Source: AM-0621 sp964573505
GTDB taxonomy: Bacteria; Planctomycetota; Planctomycetia; Planctomycetales; Planctomycetaceae
Direction of reading: 5' to 3'
Assembly: GCA_964573505.1 (NCBI GenBank)
Contig: CAZNMS010000343.1
Span: 1-9,434, forward strand
DNA length: 9,434 bases
Below, in pieces: positions 1-6,999 of the stretch. The position numbers were made by a program, and so were the translations under genes. Numbering within the stretch: position 1 is the first letter of the stretch; every line of letters starts with the position of its first letter. Under the pieces are notes generated by a model, which saw nothing but the letters and a program-made list of their open reading frames with translations, was not told the origin of the DNA and did not search any database.

Positions 1-1
1 C

Positions 2-1111
2 GGCTACGCGCATCCCGACGTTAACGCGGCGGTGATTCGGCGAGTGACGCTCGGCTCAATGGGCACGTTGAATTGTCCTGAAGAAGTGACGCTCGCGCAG
101 AAGTTGTTGGAGTGGCATCAATGGGCGGACAACGTGCGGTTCGCTCGTTGCGGCGGCGAATCAATGGCGATCGCCGTGCGACTGGCACGCGCCGCAACGC
201 ACCGCGATGTGATTGCCTTCTGCGGTTATCACGGATGGCAAGACTGGTATCTCGCCGCAAACCTCGCAGAGACATCGGCACTCGACGGCCACTTGTTGCC
301 GGGACTGAGCCCCGCCGGAGTTCCGCGCGGACTCACCGGGACTGCGCTGCCCTTTGCGTACAACGACATTGATTCGTTGCGCGCGATCGTGAGTCAGCAC
401 GGGCAGCAACTCGCGGCGGTCGTGATGGAGCCGACTCGGAACATCGCGCCGCGAGAGGGCTTCTTGAGCGACGTGCGACAACTCTGCGATGACTGCGGCG
501 CGAAACTCGTCGTTGATGAAGTCACGACGGGACTGCGCTTCAATCGCGGCGGAGTGCATCTGACGTTCGGTCTCGAACCGGACATTGCCGTCTTCGCAAA
601 AGCGCTCGGCAACGGTCATCCGATTGGCGCTGTGATTGGCAAAGCCGAGACGATGCAGGCCGCTCAAGAGTCATTCATTTCAAGCGCCTATTGGACAGAG
701 GGAGTCGGCTTTGCGGCGGCTATTGCAACGCTTGATGTGCTGCAACGCGTCGATGTTCCGCTGCATGTCAGAACTATTGCAGAGCGGTACCGCGCGGGCC
801 TTTCGCGAATCGCCGAGCAGCATGCCGTGCCGCTCAAGTTCGGCGGATATCCCGCGCTCACGACGTTGAGCTTCGAGCATCCCGAGAACGCCGCGCTGGT
901 GACAATGCTCACCGCGCGGATGCTGACTCGCGGCTTCTTATCCGGCGGCAGCTTCTATCCGACGCTCGCGCATCAACCGGAGCACGTTGACTGCTTCCTC
1001 GCAGCAGCCGACGACGTCTTCGGGGAGTTAGCCGCAGCCATTCTCGCGAACGACATTGCGTCGCGCATCGGCGGACCGGTGAAGCAGTCAGGGTTCGCGC
1101 GGCTGACTTAA
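2..1111 (+). CDS. Class III PLP-dependent aminotransferase, glutamate-1-semialdehyde aminomutase-like (5' end missing)
   Basis: The frame is open from the first base, so the start codon and probably the first 50 or so residues lie before the window; 369 residues are visible. It is a fold-type I PLP enzyme. The visible parts are a phosphate-cup region (RCGGESMAIAVRLARA), a GYHGWQDWYLAANL segment, the cofactor-ring aspartate in LVVDEVTTG (codon 515-517), and the Schiff-base lysine in FAKALGNGHPIGAV (codon 599-601). The GYHGW...LDGHLLPGL...PRGL pattern recalls GSA-aminomutase relatives found in surface-polysaccharide and nonulosonate-type sugar loci rather than the tetrapyrrole enzyme HemL. That assignment is from memory of the family. 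A cytosolic amino transfer to a sugar or keto-acid substrate is inferred, and the substrate is unknown. It ends with TAA and is convergent with the peroxidase gene 64 bp away. Family confidence is high, and role confidence is low. Confidence 0.9.
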   Translation, partial: GYAHPDVNAAVIRRVTLGSMGTLNCPEEVTLAQKLLEWHQWADNVRFARCGGESMAIAVRLARAATHRDVIAFCGYHGWQDWYLAANLAETSALDGHLLPGLSPAGVPRGLTGTALPFAYNDIDSLRAIVSQHGQQLAAVVMEPTRNIAPREGFLSDVRQLCDDCGAKLVVDEVTTGLRFNRGGVHLTFGLEPDIAVFAKALGNGHPIGAVIGKAETMQAAQESFISSAYWTEGVGFAAAIATLDVLQRVDVPLHVRTIAERYRAGLSRIAEQHAVPLKFGGYPALTTLSFEHPENAALVTMLTARMLTRGFLSGGSFYPTLAHQPEHVDCFLAAADDVFGELAAAILANDIASRIGGPVKQSGFARLT

Positions 1112-1175
1112 ACGCCGTCGATCGATGGCGATCAAGCAGCCGCGTCAAACACTGTAATTAACCTGACAGCAACGG

Positions 1176-2429
1176 CTATTCTGGGAGACGGCCTTGCTCG
1201 ACTTTGGGGAACTCGCCCGTGCAAGCCTTCATGAATTCGACAAGATCCTTCTTGTCCTGCGCGGTCAGCGTCAGCTTCTTGATTTTGTCGCTGAGCGTCG
1301 GATTCGGGATGCCGCCCTTCGCGTAGTGCTCGACGACATCTTCCAGTGTCTTGAGGCTCCCGTCGTGCATGTAGGGAGCAGTCAGCGCGACGTTGCGAAT
1401 CGTCGGCGTCTTGAACGCGCCCATGTCCTTCGGGTTCTTCGTCACAGCAAAGCGACCGGGATCAGGCTGCTTCGCCAACATGCCGATGCCGAGATTGTGA
1501 TACCTCTCGTCCGCAAGATTGGCTCCGACGTGACACGTCGCGCATCCGGCGGCCTCGCTGAAGTACAACGACATGCCGCGTTTGGCGCTCTCGCTCAGAG
1601 GATGAGCCGCCATTTGCTTCTTGAGATCTTCGTACTTCGCATAGGTCTCAGGGGCATCGTCTTTGAGGTCCGCGAGATCGTCCGCACTCAGCTTCGTGAA
1701 AGGCTTAATGGCTTCCGCGTAATCGAACGGCGATGGCCCAGTCACAATGGCTCGCTCGAACGACGCGATCGCCTTGCCGACATTCTCGATATTGACCGGA
1801 TCCTTGCCCGGATAGACCGCTGCAAACTGCTCGACGTATCCGGGGATCTGCTTCAGCGTCTTGACCGCCGCAGCATGCGTGTTGCCCATTTCGATTGGAT
1901 TAGCAATCGGCCCGATCGCTTGAGCTTCGAGCGAGTCCGCCCGGCCGTCCCAAAACTGGGCACCCGAGAGAATTCGGTTGTACGACACCGGGGAATTGCG
2001 TCCGCCTTCTAGCCCCTTGATGCCGACTCCGAACTGAGTGTGCCGCGCATAGCCCTCGTCCGGATGATGACAAGACGCGCAGCTAACGGTGTTGTCGACA
2101 GACAGGCGCGTGTCGAAGTAGAGCTGTCGCCCGAGCTCGATCCCGGCGCGCGTCAGCGGATTCTCTTTTAGCCCCTGCATCTGATTGGCCCCGGTCGCGA
2201 GCCCGAACGGAAGTTCGACGTCCAGCACGCGGTGATTGGATTCATTGGCCAACCACTTCTTGATCTCAGCCAGCTTGAGCGGCCCTTTTCCCGGAATGCC
2301 CGATGTGAGAGCTGCGGTTCCAAGATTGACTTTCTCGGTGCCCTCTGCGGCCGATGTTGCGAATGGCGAACCGATCGCAAGACTGACCGCGAATCCCATA
2401 ACCCAACTGATTCGATGACTTCGTTTCAT
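1176..2429 (-). CDS. Di-heme cytochrome c peroxidase (CcpA/MauG family), exported
   Basis: 417 residues. A Sec signal peptide (MKRSHR followed by a hydrophobic stretch, with ATSAAEG near residue 28) places it in the periplasm. Two haem c sites are present, CASCH at residues 117-121 and CATCH at 296-300, in the N- and C-terminal halves as expected for bacterial di-haem peroxidases. FWDGRA (159-164) and PYMHDGSL (352-359) are family signatures. Met354 sits where the electron-transfer haem has its Met ligand, whereas MauG has Tyr there, so this looks like a true peroxidase reducing H2O2 to water with electrons from a small cytochrome or copper protein. Residues 240-280, between the domains, form a Lys/Asp/Glu-rich stretch and account for a length somewhat above the usual 330-350. 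The start is supported by GGGAG (2437-2441 on the complement) 7 nt upstream. It is transcribed away from the OxyR-type regulator, which probably controls it. Confidence 0.95.
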   Translation of the reverse strand: MKRSHRISWVMGFAVSLAIGSPFATSAAEGTEKVNLGTAALTSGIPGKGPLKLAEIKKWLANESNHRVLDVELPFGLATGANQMQGLKENPLTRAGIELGRQLYFDTRLSVDNTVSCASCHHPDEGYARHTQFGVGIKGLEGGRNSPVSYNRILSGAQFWDGRADSLEAQAIGPIANPIEMGNTHAAAVKTLKQIPGYVEQFAAVYPGKDPVNIENVGKAIASFERAIVTGPSPFDYAEAIKPFTKLSADDLADLKDDAPETYAKYEDLKKQMAAHPLSESAKRGMSLYFSEAAGCATCHVGANLADERYHNLGIGMLAKQPDPGRFAVTKNPKDMGAFKTPTIRNVALTAPYMHDGSLKTLEDVVEHYAKGGIPNPTLSDKIKKLTLTAQDKKDLVEFMKACTGEFPKVEQGRLPE

Positions 2430-2436
2430 ACCTAAA

Positions 2437-2441
2437 CTCCC
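2437..2441 (-). promoter_or_regulatory. Ribosome binding site of the di-heme peroxidase
   Basis: On the complementary strand this reads GGGAG and sits 7 nt before the ATG at 2429. It is one of the clearer Shine-Dalgarno matches in the window and supports the chosen start. Confidence 0.6.
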
Positions 2442-2543
2442 ATGAAAAATTGTTGGTGGGGGCTCAGCGAGCGTTAGCCACTGAGTGCGGGAAGAGTACG
2501 TCTCTCGGCCTCTTCAACAACCTGCGATCTCCTTATGGCTTCG

Positions 2544-2558
2544 ATAGGCTGCGCTTAT
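2544..2558. promoter_or_regulatory. Candidate LysR/OxyR operator between the divergent genes
   Basis: The site ATAGGCTGCGCTTAT is an imperfect palindrome with ATA/TAT ends. It contains T-N11-A, the general LysR-family box, and its ATAG half resembles the ATAG elements of OxyR sites. A related TTATGG lies about 10 bp upstream (2533-2538). It overlaps the first two bases of the regulator's ATG, which would suit autorepression. The match is short and such sequences occur by chance, so this is a hypothesis only. I found no convincing -35/-10 pair in 2430-2556 for either gene. Confidence 0.28.
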
Positions 2559-3453
2559 GGAACTGTTTCAGTTGCGGTACTTCATCAAAGCAGCGGAACT
2601 GCGGAGCTTCACCCGCGCAGCCGAAGCCTGCAGTGTCTCACAACCGGCGCTCAGCCAGTCCATTCAGAAGCTGGAAGATGAATTACGGCAGCCGCTATTC
2701 GAGCGCGGCGGTCGGCAGATCTCGCTCTCTGATGCGGGGCAGCGATTTCTGACGCGAGCGCGCGAGGTCATCAGACTGGCCGACGAGGCACGCGCTACGA
2801 TGACCGACGACGGCGAGACCGGCACGTTGAGGATCACAGCAATCCCGACCGTCGCTCCGTACCTGCTGCCGACATTGGCGCGTCAGTTCGCTCAGCGTCA
2901 GCCGCTCGTCCAACTTGAACTGAGCGAGGACGTGACCGAGCAAGCACTCAAGCGTTGCCGTTCCGGTGAAGTCGATGTCGTGATTTTGGCCCTCCCGCGC
3001 AGCGAATCAGACTTTGACTTCACGCTGCTTTGCACGGAGACATTGCTGGCCGTTCTGCCCGTCGAGCACCCGTTGCAGTCAGTCACGCAAATCGACATCG
3101 CGGCACTCGAAAACGAACCCTTCGTGCTGCTTGATGAAGTGCATTGTCTCACCGGTGACATCAACAGCTTTTGCAAACGGAACCGCATTCAGCCGCGCAT
3201 CGCCAGTCGCAGTCATCAACTCACAACCGTGCTGGAGCTCGTCGCGAATGGCTTCGGGATTTCGCTGATCCCCGAAATGGCGATGGCGCGACATGTTGAT
3301 CCGCGACTGATCTATCGCCGTCTCGCCGGAGCTCAGCCCACTCGTCAGATCGGCCTCTGCACGAACCCCTATCGCTTCCGGAGCAAGGTTCAGAAGTCCT
3401 TCGAGCAACTCGTGATCGAGTCTTGCGCTAAAACGCCTGCAGTTGGACACTGA
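2557..3453 (+). CDS. oxyR: OxyR-type LysR-family peroxide-sensing transcriptional regulator
   Basis: 298 residues, the normal LysR-family length. The N-terminal winged helix-turn-helix covers residues 1-60 (MELFQLRYF, then SFTRAAEACSVSQPALSQSI, then PLFERGGR). The effector domain begins around 90 with IPTVAPYLLP (96-105), close to the IPTxGPYLLP of OxyR. HCLTGDINSFC holds Cys197 and Cys206, the same nine-residue separation and His-Cys context as Cys199/Cys208 of E. coli OxyR, whose disulfide switches the protein into an activator. LVANGFGISLIPEMA (242-256) is the usual C-terminal LysR segment. It is cytosolic and binds DNA, probably as a tetramer. It is divergent from the di-haem peroxidase, a plausible target. 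The ATG at 2557 gives the canonical N-terminus although only a weak AGG precedes it. OxyR is preferred over CysB/CbbR-type relatives because of the cysteine pair. Confidence 0.9.
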   Translation: MELFQLRYFIKAAELRSFTRAAEACSVSQPALSQSIQKLEDELRQPLFERGGRQISLSDAGQRFLTRAREVIRLADEARATMTDDGETGTLRITAIPTVAPYLLPTLARQFAQRQPLVQLELSEDVTEQALKRCRSGEVDVVILALPRSESDFDFTLLCTETLLAVLPVEHPLQSVTQIDIAALENEPFVLLDEVHCLTGDINSFCKRNRIQPRIASRSHQLTTVLELVANGFGISLIPEMAMARHVDPRLIYRRLAGAQPTRQIGLCTNPYRFRSKVQKSFEQLVIESCAKTPAVGH

Positions 3454-3575
3454 GAACGCGGAGTTCGAATTCGACGGCAGCTTTCCGCAGCACGAGACGC
3501 GGCCTCGTTAGTTCTGAGTCGACGCGCCAACATTCCGCGCAAGTACCGAGACCTCGCAACGCTCTCGAACAAGCG

Positions 3576-6500
3576 TCAAGCCATGCGGCGCTGATACCCG
3601 CCCAGTCCGAAGCCGATCGGGCGACCGAAGTCATCGACGATTGGATCTTCATCAGTCTCAGGCAGAACGGTCGTTGACGCCTCAACAACCGGAGCGACTT
3701 CTTCGTCGTCTTGCTCTTCGTCGGTCGGCGTCATGTGATCGCGGAACACTGTGAGGATCGCCGGTAGCAGCACCACTGCCACAAAGAGCGTGCCCGACAG
3801 TCCGATCGAGAGCACAAGTCCTAAGCTGTAAAGCCCGCGATGGGCCGAGACCATCATGCTGCCGAAGCCGACGATCGACGTCGTCGTTGTGAGAATGATG
3901 CTGTTGAAGGTGCTGCCCGACATCTCGTAGCGGCCCTTTGTGTGATGCCGGAAGTCATGCACGACATGCACGCCGACATCGACTCCGATGCCGAGAATCA
4001 ACGGCAGCACGATCAAGTTCGCGGGGTTCAAGTCGACATGAAACAGCGCCATCGCGCCGTACATGATCGCTGCTCCGAGAATGCAGGGGCTCATCGCCAT
4101 GAACGTGTAGACGAGCGACTTCCAGTTGAGGATGCCGACAAGCGGAATCCATAAAGCTCCGAACGATGCCGCGAGCACTCGCCAATCGACAGTGCCGTTC
4201 ATCAAACGCTGCGACAATGCGATGCAGGCAACAATAACTACAGTCGGCACGAGCGCTTGCACCGTCAGTCGATGACCTAAGAAGTCCATAATCAGAATCA
4301 GCATGACTGCGATGAAGGCATAGACCGCCGCCTTCAAGAAGCTGCCGACGAACTGTCGCGACGCTTCATAGTTCTGAATCGGAGTGCCGGTTGCGTTCGG
4401 GTCGACCGTGCGAAGTTCATCAACGAACTGCTTCAGTGGCTCGATGTCCCAAATGGAATTCTTGGGGTAGATCTGCACGAGCCATTTGCCGTCGGTGCTC
4501 ACGAACCTCGAAGACAGTTCGGTCGGAAAATCATTGATCGTGATCGGCTCGGGATCAGACGCCGCTGCCGCCATCTGAAGCTGAGTGAGCAGCGCGGTCA
4601 CCATTGCGTGCTGATAGCGCGTCAGCACTTCAACTTGCTGCGCGGTCGGGTAGTTATCGAGGTGATCGAGGAAGCGATTGATCGCCGCGACCGTCTCTTT
4701 CGCAAGCGGCTGATTGACGGCCATCAAGAGCTTCTGCACTTCTTCAAGTGCTTCGCCGATGTCTTTCGGCACGACGTTGCCTGCGATCGGCGCTTGCTGC
4801 GGCAACTTTGAAAGCATCTGCTGATAGACCTGCACGAACAGCGTCGTTTCGGAAGCCGGATGAATCGGGATGCCCGAACCGAGTTCCTCAACATCACCGA
4901 CAGTCGGCAGCGCTTTGAACCGCTGCTTCAGAGCACGTGCTTCCTCTGCCGAGTCCGCGAGCGCGACTGCAAACAGCAACGATCCTTTGCCCGCACTCGC
5001 ATGCTCTTCCGCCGCGCGAAAGATGCGTCGCTGAGTCTCGACGGACTCAAGCCCGTCAGCCTGCAAGTTCAAGAGGTTGTAGTCGAACTTCACTTTCAGC
5101 CGGAGAACGCCGTCCGCTCGTTCGAACGCGCAGGCACCCAGTCCCGCAACGCACGCTCCGGCCATTATGCCAATCACATAGGGATGCCGACTGACGAGCT
5201 TGCGCCACAGCGTGCCTTCAAACTGATTCGGGAGAGCCCGCGCTTCGACGCCTTTGTCCGCGACAGCAATCAAAGCCGGCAGCACGAGAAAGTTCGCGAG
5301 CAAGCACAGCAGCACGCCGCACCCGCCGATGATTCCGAGTTCGGAGACGCCTTTGAAATCCGAGAAGGACGCGCAAAAGAAGGCTGTAGCAGTTGTGACA
5401 GCCGCCGTCACGATGCCGTCTCCGACATTCGCCGCGCTGTGCGCGACCGACTCCAGTAAGCCCCGTCCGTGATGCCGCTCTTCGAGATAGTGAGCCAGAA
5501 ACACAACGGCGTAGTCGATGCCGAGCCCGAACAAGATCGCCGCGAACGACACCGACAAAATGTTGAGATGCCCGATCGTGAACGTCGTAAAGCCGAAGCA
5601 CCAAATGGTGCCGACGCCGAGCATGATCATCGCCAACAGCGGATGCTTCATGCCTCGAAAGCCGATGATGAGCAGCAGCCAACAACCGAAGAACGACAGC
5701 ACCGAAGCGATCGTCATGTCGCTCTGTGTGCGATGCATCTCGTCACTTTCAAGCACCGGAATGCCCGTCAGTCCGACCCAACAATCGGAGTACTTGCTGC
5801 GCGCCGCGAGCACCAATTCGCGAGCCCGATCGATCGAGAGATTCTTGCCCGTGAAGCCTTCGTCCTTTTTCAGCGGCTTCACCTTAATGACGGCCATCGT
5901 TCGCGCATCGTTGATCCAGTTGTAGCGCACAGTGCCGAGCGACTGCTGCATCTCGGGATCAACCTGCAAGAGTTCGGGCCATGGACTTTGAAACTCATGC
6001 TTTTCAACAAAGGTGTCGAGACTCTTCGCGAGCAGATTGATCTGCATCAGCGCCGCCCCGAATTGATGCTGCCCTTTGATGTCCGTCGGATCCTTCGCCA
6101 GCATTTGCATGCCGTCGGTCAGTTGATACGTCAGACCCTCTGACAGCGTGCCGAGCTTGAGTCGCTCCCATCCGCCGCGCAGCACCGGCTGAAACGCAGT
6201 GAGTCCCTGCAACCCGACCTCTAACTGCTGAGGCGAGAGGTACTGCAATCCCTTGCGACGCAGTGCTCCAGAATCGACTTTGAAGAGCACTTGCTCGAAG
6301 AGTTCTTTCTCGGCCTTGAACTGCGCTCCGAGATCTTCGACCGCCTCCATGATGCGCTCGGGAGACTTTCCCTCGACGACAACGACCATATCTGAGCTGT
6401 CGCCGAAGCTTTCGATGTAGGTCTTCCAGCGCTTGTGAAACTCGGCATCGGGATCGATCAGATCTGATCGGTCCGTCTTGAACTTCAGCAGCACGCCGGC

Positions 6501-6638
6501 AGAAACGGCACACAAGATCGAAGCGAGAGCGACCAGTACGAGCACAAGTTTCGGATTCGCGGCGCTCGCCAATGAGAGGGAGCGCAGCAGACCATTCAGC
6601 TCGAAGCGTTTCGAGTGCGATTCGCGTCCCTGCGACAT
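3576..6638 (-). CDS. RND superfamily (MMPL/HpnN-like) membrane transporter
   Basis: 1020 residues, an inner-membrane RND protein with the usual internal duplication. The first half has TM1 at about 30-52, an extracytoplasmic loop at 53-305 (starting KTDRSDLIDPDAEF, with FGDSSDMVVVVEG), and TM2-6 at about 308-460 with the GLGIDY motif (371-376, Asp375). The second half has TM7 at about 485-505, a second loop at 506-765, and a membrane block from 768 to 962 with GIGVDVGVH (883-891, Asp887). The two Asp residues match the proton-relay positions of the family. Loop composition and start resemble the HpnN/MMPL branch that moves hydrophobic lipids such as hopanoids to the outer membrane; the substrate is inferred. 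The tail, 970-1003, is very acidic. Between TM8 and the TM9 equivalent there are two extra hydrophobic stretches. The gene stands alone, convergent with oxyR and divergent from the TPR gene, and only a weak AAGG lies before the ATG. Confidence 0.88.
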   Translation of the reverse strand: MSQGRESHSKRFELNGLLRSLSLASAANPKLVLVLVALASILCAVSAGVLLKFKTDRSDLIDPDAEFHKRWKTYIESFGDSSDMVVVVEGKSPERIMEAVEDLGAQFKAEKELFEQVLFKVDSGALRRKGLQYLSPQQLEVGLQGLTAFQPVLRGGWERLKLGTLSEGLTYQLTDGMQMLAKDPTDIKGQHQFGAALMQINLLAKSLDTFVEKHEFQSPWPELLQVDPEMQQSLGTVRYNWINDARTMAVIKVKPLKKDEGFTGKNLSIDRARELVLAARSKYSDCWVGLTGIPVLESDEMHRTQSDMTIASVLSFFGCWLLLIIGFRGMKHPLLAMIMLGVGTIWCFGFTTFTIGHLNILSVSFAAILFGLGIDYAVVFLAHYLEERHHGRGLLESVAHSAANVGDGIVTAAVTTATAFFCASFSDFKGVSELGIIGGCGVLLCLLANFLVLPALIAVADKGVEARALPNQFEGTLWRKLVSRHPYVIGIMAGACVAGLGACAFERADGVLRLKVKFDYNLLNLQADGLESVETQRRIFRAAEEHASAGKGSLLFAVALADSAEEARALKQRFKALPTVGDVEELGSGIPIHPASETTLFVQVYQQMLSKLPQQAPIAGNVVPKDIGEALEEVQKLLMAVNQPLAKETVAAINRFLDHLDNYPTAQQVEVLTRYQHAMVTALLTQLQMAAAASDPEPITINDFPTELSSRFVSTDGKWLVQIYPKNSIWDIEPLKQFVDELRTVDPNATGTPIQNYEASRQFVGSFLKAAVYAFIAVMLILIMDFLGHRLTVQALVPTVVIVACIALSQRLMNGTVDWRVLAASFGALWIPLVGILNWKSLVYTFMAMSPCILGAAIMYGAMALFHVDLNPANLIVLPLILGIGVDVGVHVVHDFRHHTKGRYEMSGSTFNSIILTTTTSIVGFGSMMVSAHRGLYSLGLVLSIGLSGTLFVAVVLLPAILTVFRDHMTPTDEEQDDEEVAPVVEASTTVLPETDEDPIVDDFGRPIGFGLGGYQRRMA

Positions 6639-6807
6639 CCGAGGCAGCCTTTTCAGAGCGAGTTAATCGAAGATGGGCATCTTGCCCGAACTGGGCTGAC
6701 GAGACTCAATCGGGCAGACCATAACACAGTCCGCCGAAGGTTCGACAACCCCAGTTTTCGCTGTTCGGAGTGCGAAGTTGTTGCTCGTGTAACATTTGCG
6801 ACACACA

Positions 6808-6837
6808 TTGACACGATTCGAAAACGACTCGTACAAG
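6808..6837 (+). promoter_or_regulatory. Candidate sigma70 promoter of the TPR lipoprotein gene
   Basis: A perfect -35 box TTGACA (6808-6813) is followed after 18 bp by TACAAG (6832-6837), 4 of 6 to the -10 consensus. A start near 6844 would give a leader of about 155 nt that contains the whole folded element at 6881-6980. The position is consistent, but the -10 is weak and nothing confirms its use. Confidence 0.38.
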
Positions 6838-6880
6838 GCCGCCCGCCGACCGACCTCGGCTTCGCAACTTCACACCTCAC

Positions 6881-6980
6881 TCAACAGCGCACGCTCTCGT
6901 CTTCGTAGCCGAAATCGTCAGATTTCGGATGGTCGAAGAGACTGAAGCCTCACGACTTCAGCGACTCGGTGCGCTGTTGA
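6881..6980 (+). ncRNA. Structured 100-nt leader element with three-way-junction fold (unidentified)
   Basis: A perfect 12-bp inverted repeat closes the element: TCAACAGCGCAC (6881-6892) with GTGCGCTGTTGA (6969-6980). Inside are two more helices. One is long: TCTTCG/CGAAGA (6900-6905 with 6934-6939) continuing, after an internal loop, into the perfect 8-bp stem CCGAAATC/GATTTCGG (6909-6916 with 6921-6928), closed by GTCA. The other is CTGAAG/CTTCAG (6942-6947 with 6956-6961) around an 8-nt loop. Together they make a compact three-way junction. The ribosome binding site GGAG starts 8 nt after the closing helix. It could be a cis-regulatory RNA, a small RNA, or a non-autonomous mobile or dispersed repeat carrying terminal inverted repeats. 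I recognise no described riboswitch class. The helices are directly visible, and the function is not. Confidence 0.5.
6909..6928 (+). repeat. Perfect 8-bp hairpin with GTCA loop
   Basis: CCGAAATC and GATTTCGG pair without a mismatch around the tetraloop GTCA. It is the apical helix of the 6881-6980 element. Its core, GAAATCGTCAGATTTC, matches 12 of 16 positions with the reverse complement of 6944-6959 in the neighbouring hairpin. That suggests the two hairpins are copies of one motif in opposite orientation. No T-run follows, so it is not a standard terminator. Confidence 0.6.
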
Positions 6981-6987
6981 ACTAATC

Positions 6988-6991
6988 GGAG
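6988..6991 (+). promoter_or_regulatory. Ribosome binding site of the TPR lipoprotein
   Basis: GGAG is 8 nt before the ATG at 7000 and fixes the start, which also yields a well-formed lipoprotein signal. It lies immediately after the closing helix of the folded leader element, so folding could influence its access. Confidence 0.6.
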
Positions 6992-6999
6992 CGACAAGG

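Noticed and set aside
161..667. 168-codon minus-strand frame inside the aminotransferase
   Set aside because: The + frame has the conserved PLP lysine and aspartate; the minus frame looks like random Arg/Ser-rich translation.
1120..1133. GATCG-ATGG-CGATC stem after the aminotransferase as a terminator
   Set aside because: Only 5 bp with no T-run on either side, too weak for an intrinsic terminator.
1194..2012. Long open frame (272 codons) on the + strand opposite the di-haem peroxidase
   Set aside because: The minus strand encodes an unmistakable two-haem peroxidase with signal peptide. The + frame gives an Arg/Leu-rich protein with no recognisable motif, typical of antisense shadows in GC-rich genes.
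3454..3575. Convergent gap between oxyR and the RND gene examined for a terminator
   Set aside because: Only short palindromes such as GTCGAC and TTCGAA are present; no stable stem with a T-tract was found.
4860..6143. Two long + strand open frames (199 and 224 codons) opposite the RND transporter
   Set aside because: Composition is rich in Arg, His and Gln with no domain, and the opposite strand has clear transmembrane and GLGIDY motifs. They are shadows.
6639..6735. TTGTCG ... TATGGT on the complement as a promoter for the RND gene
   Set aside because: Each box is about 4 of 6 and the spacer is 19 bp; not distinguishable from chance.
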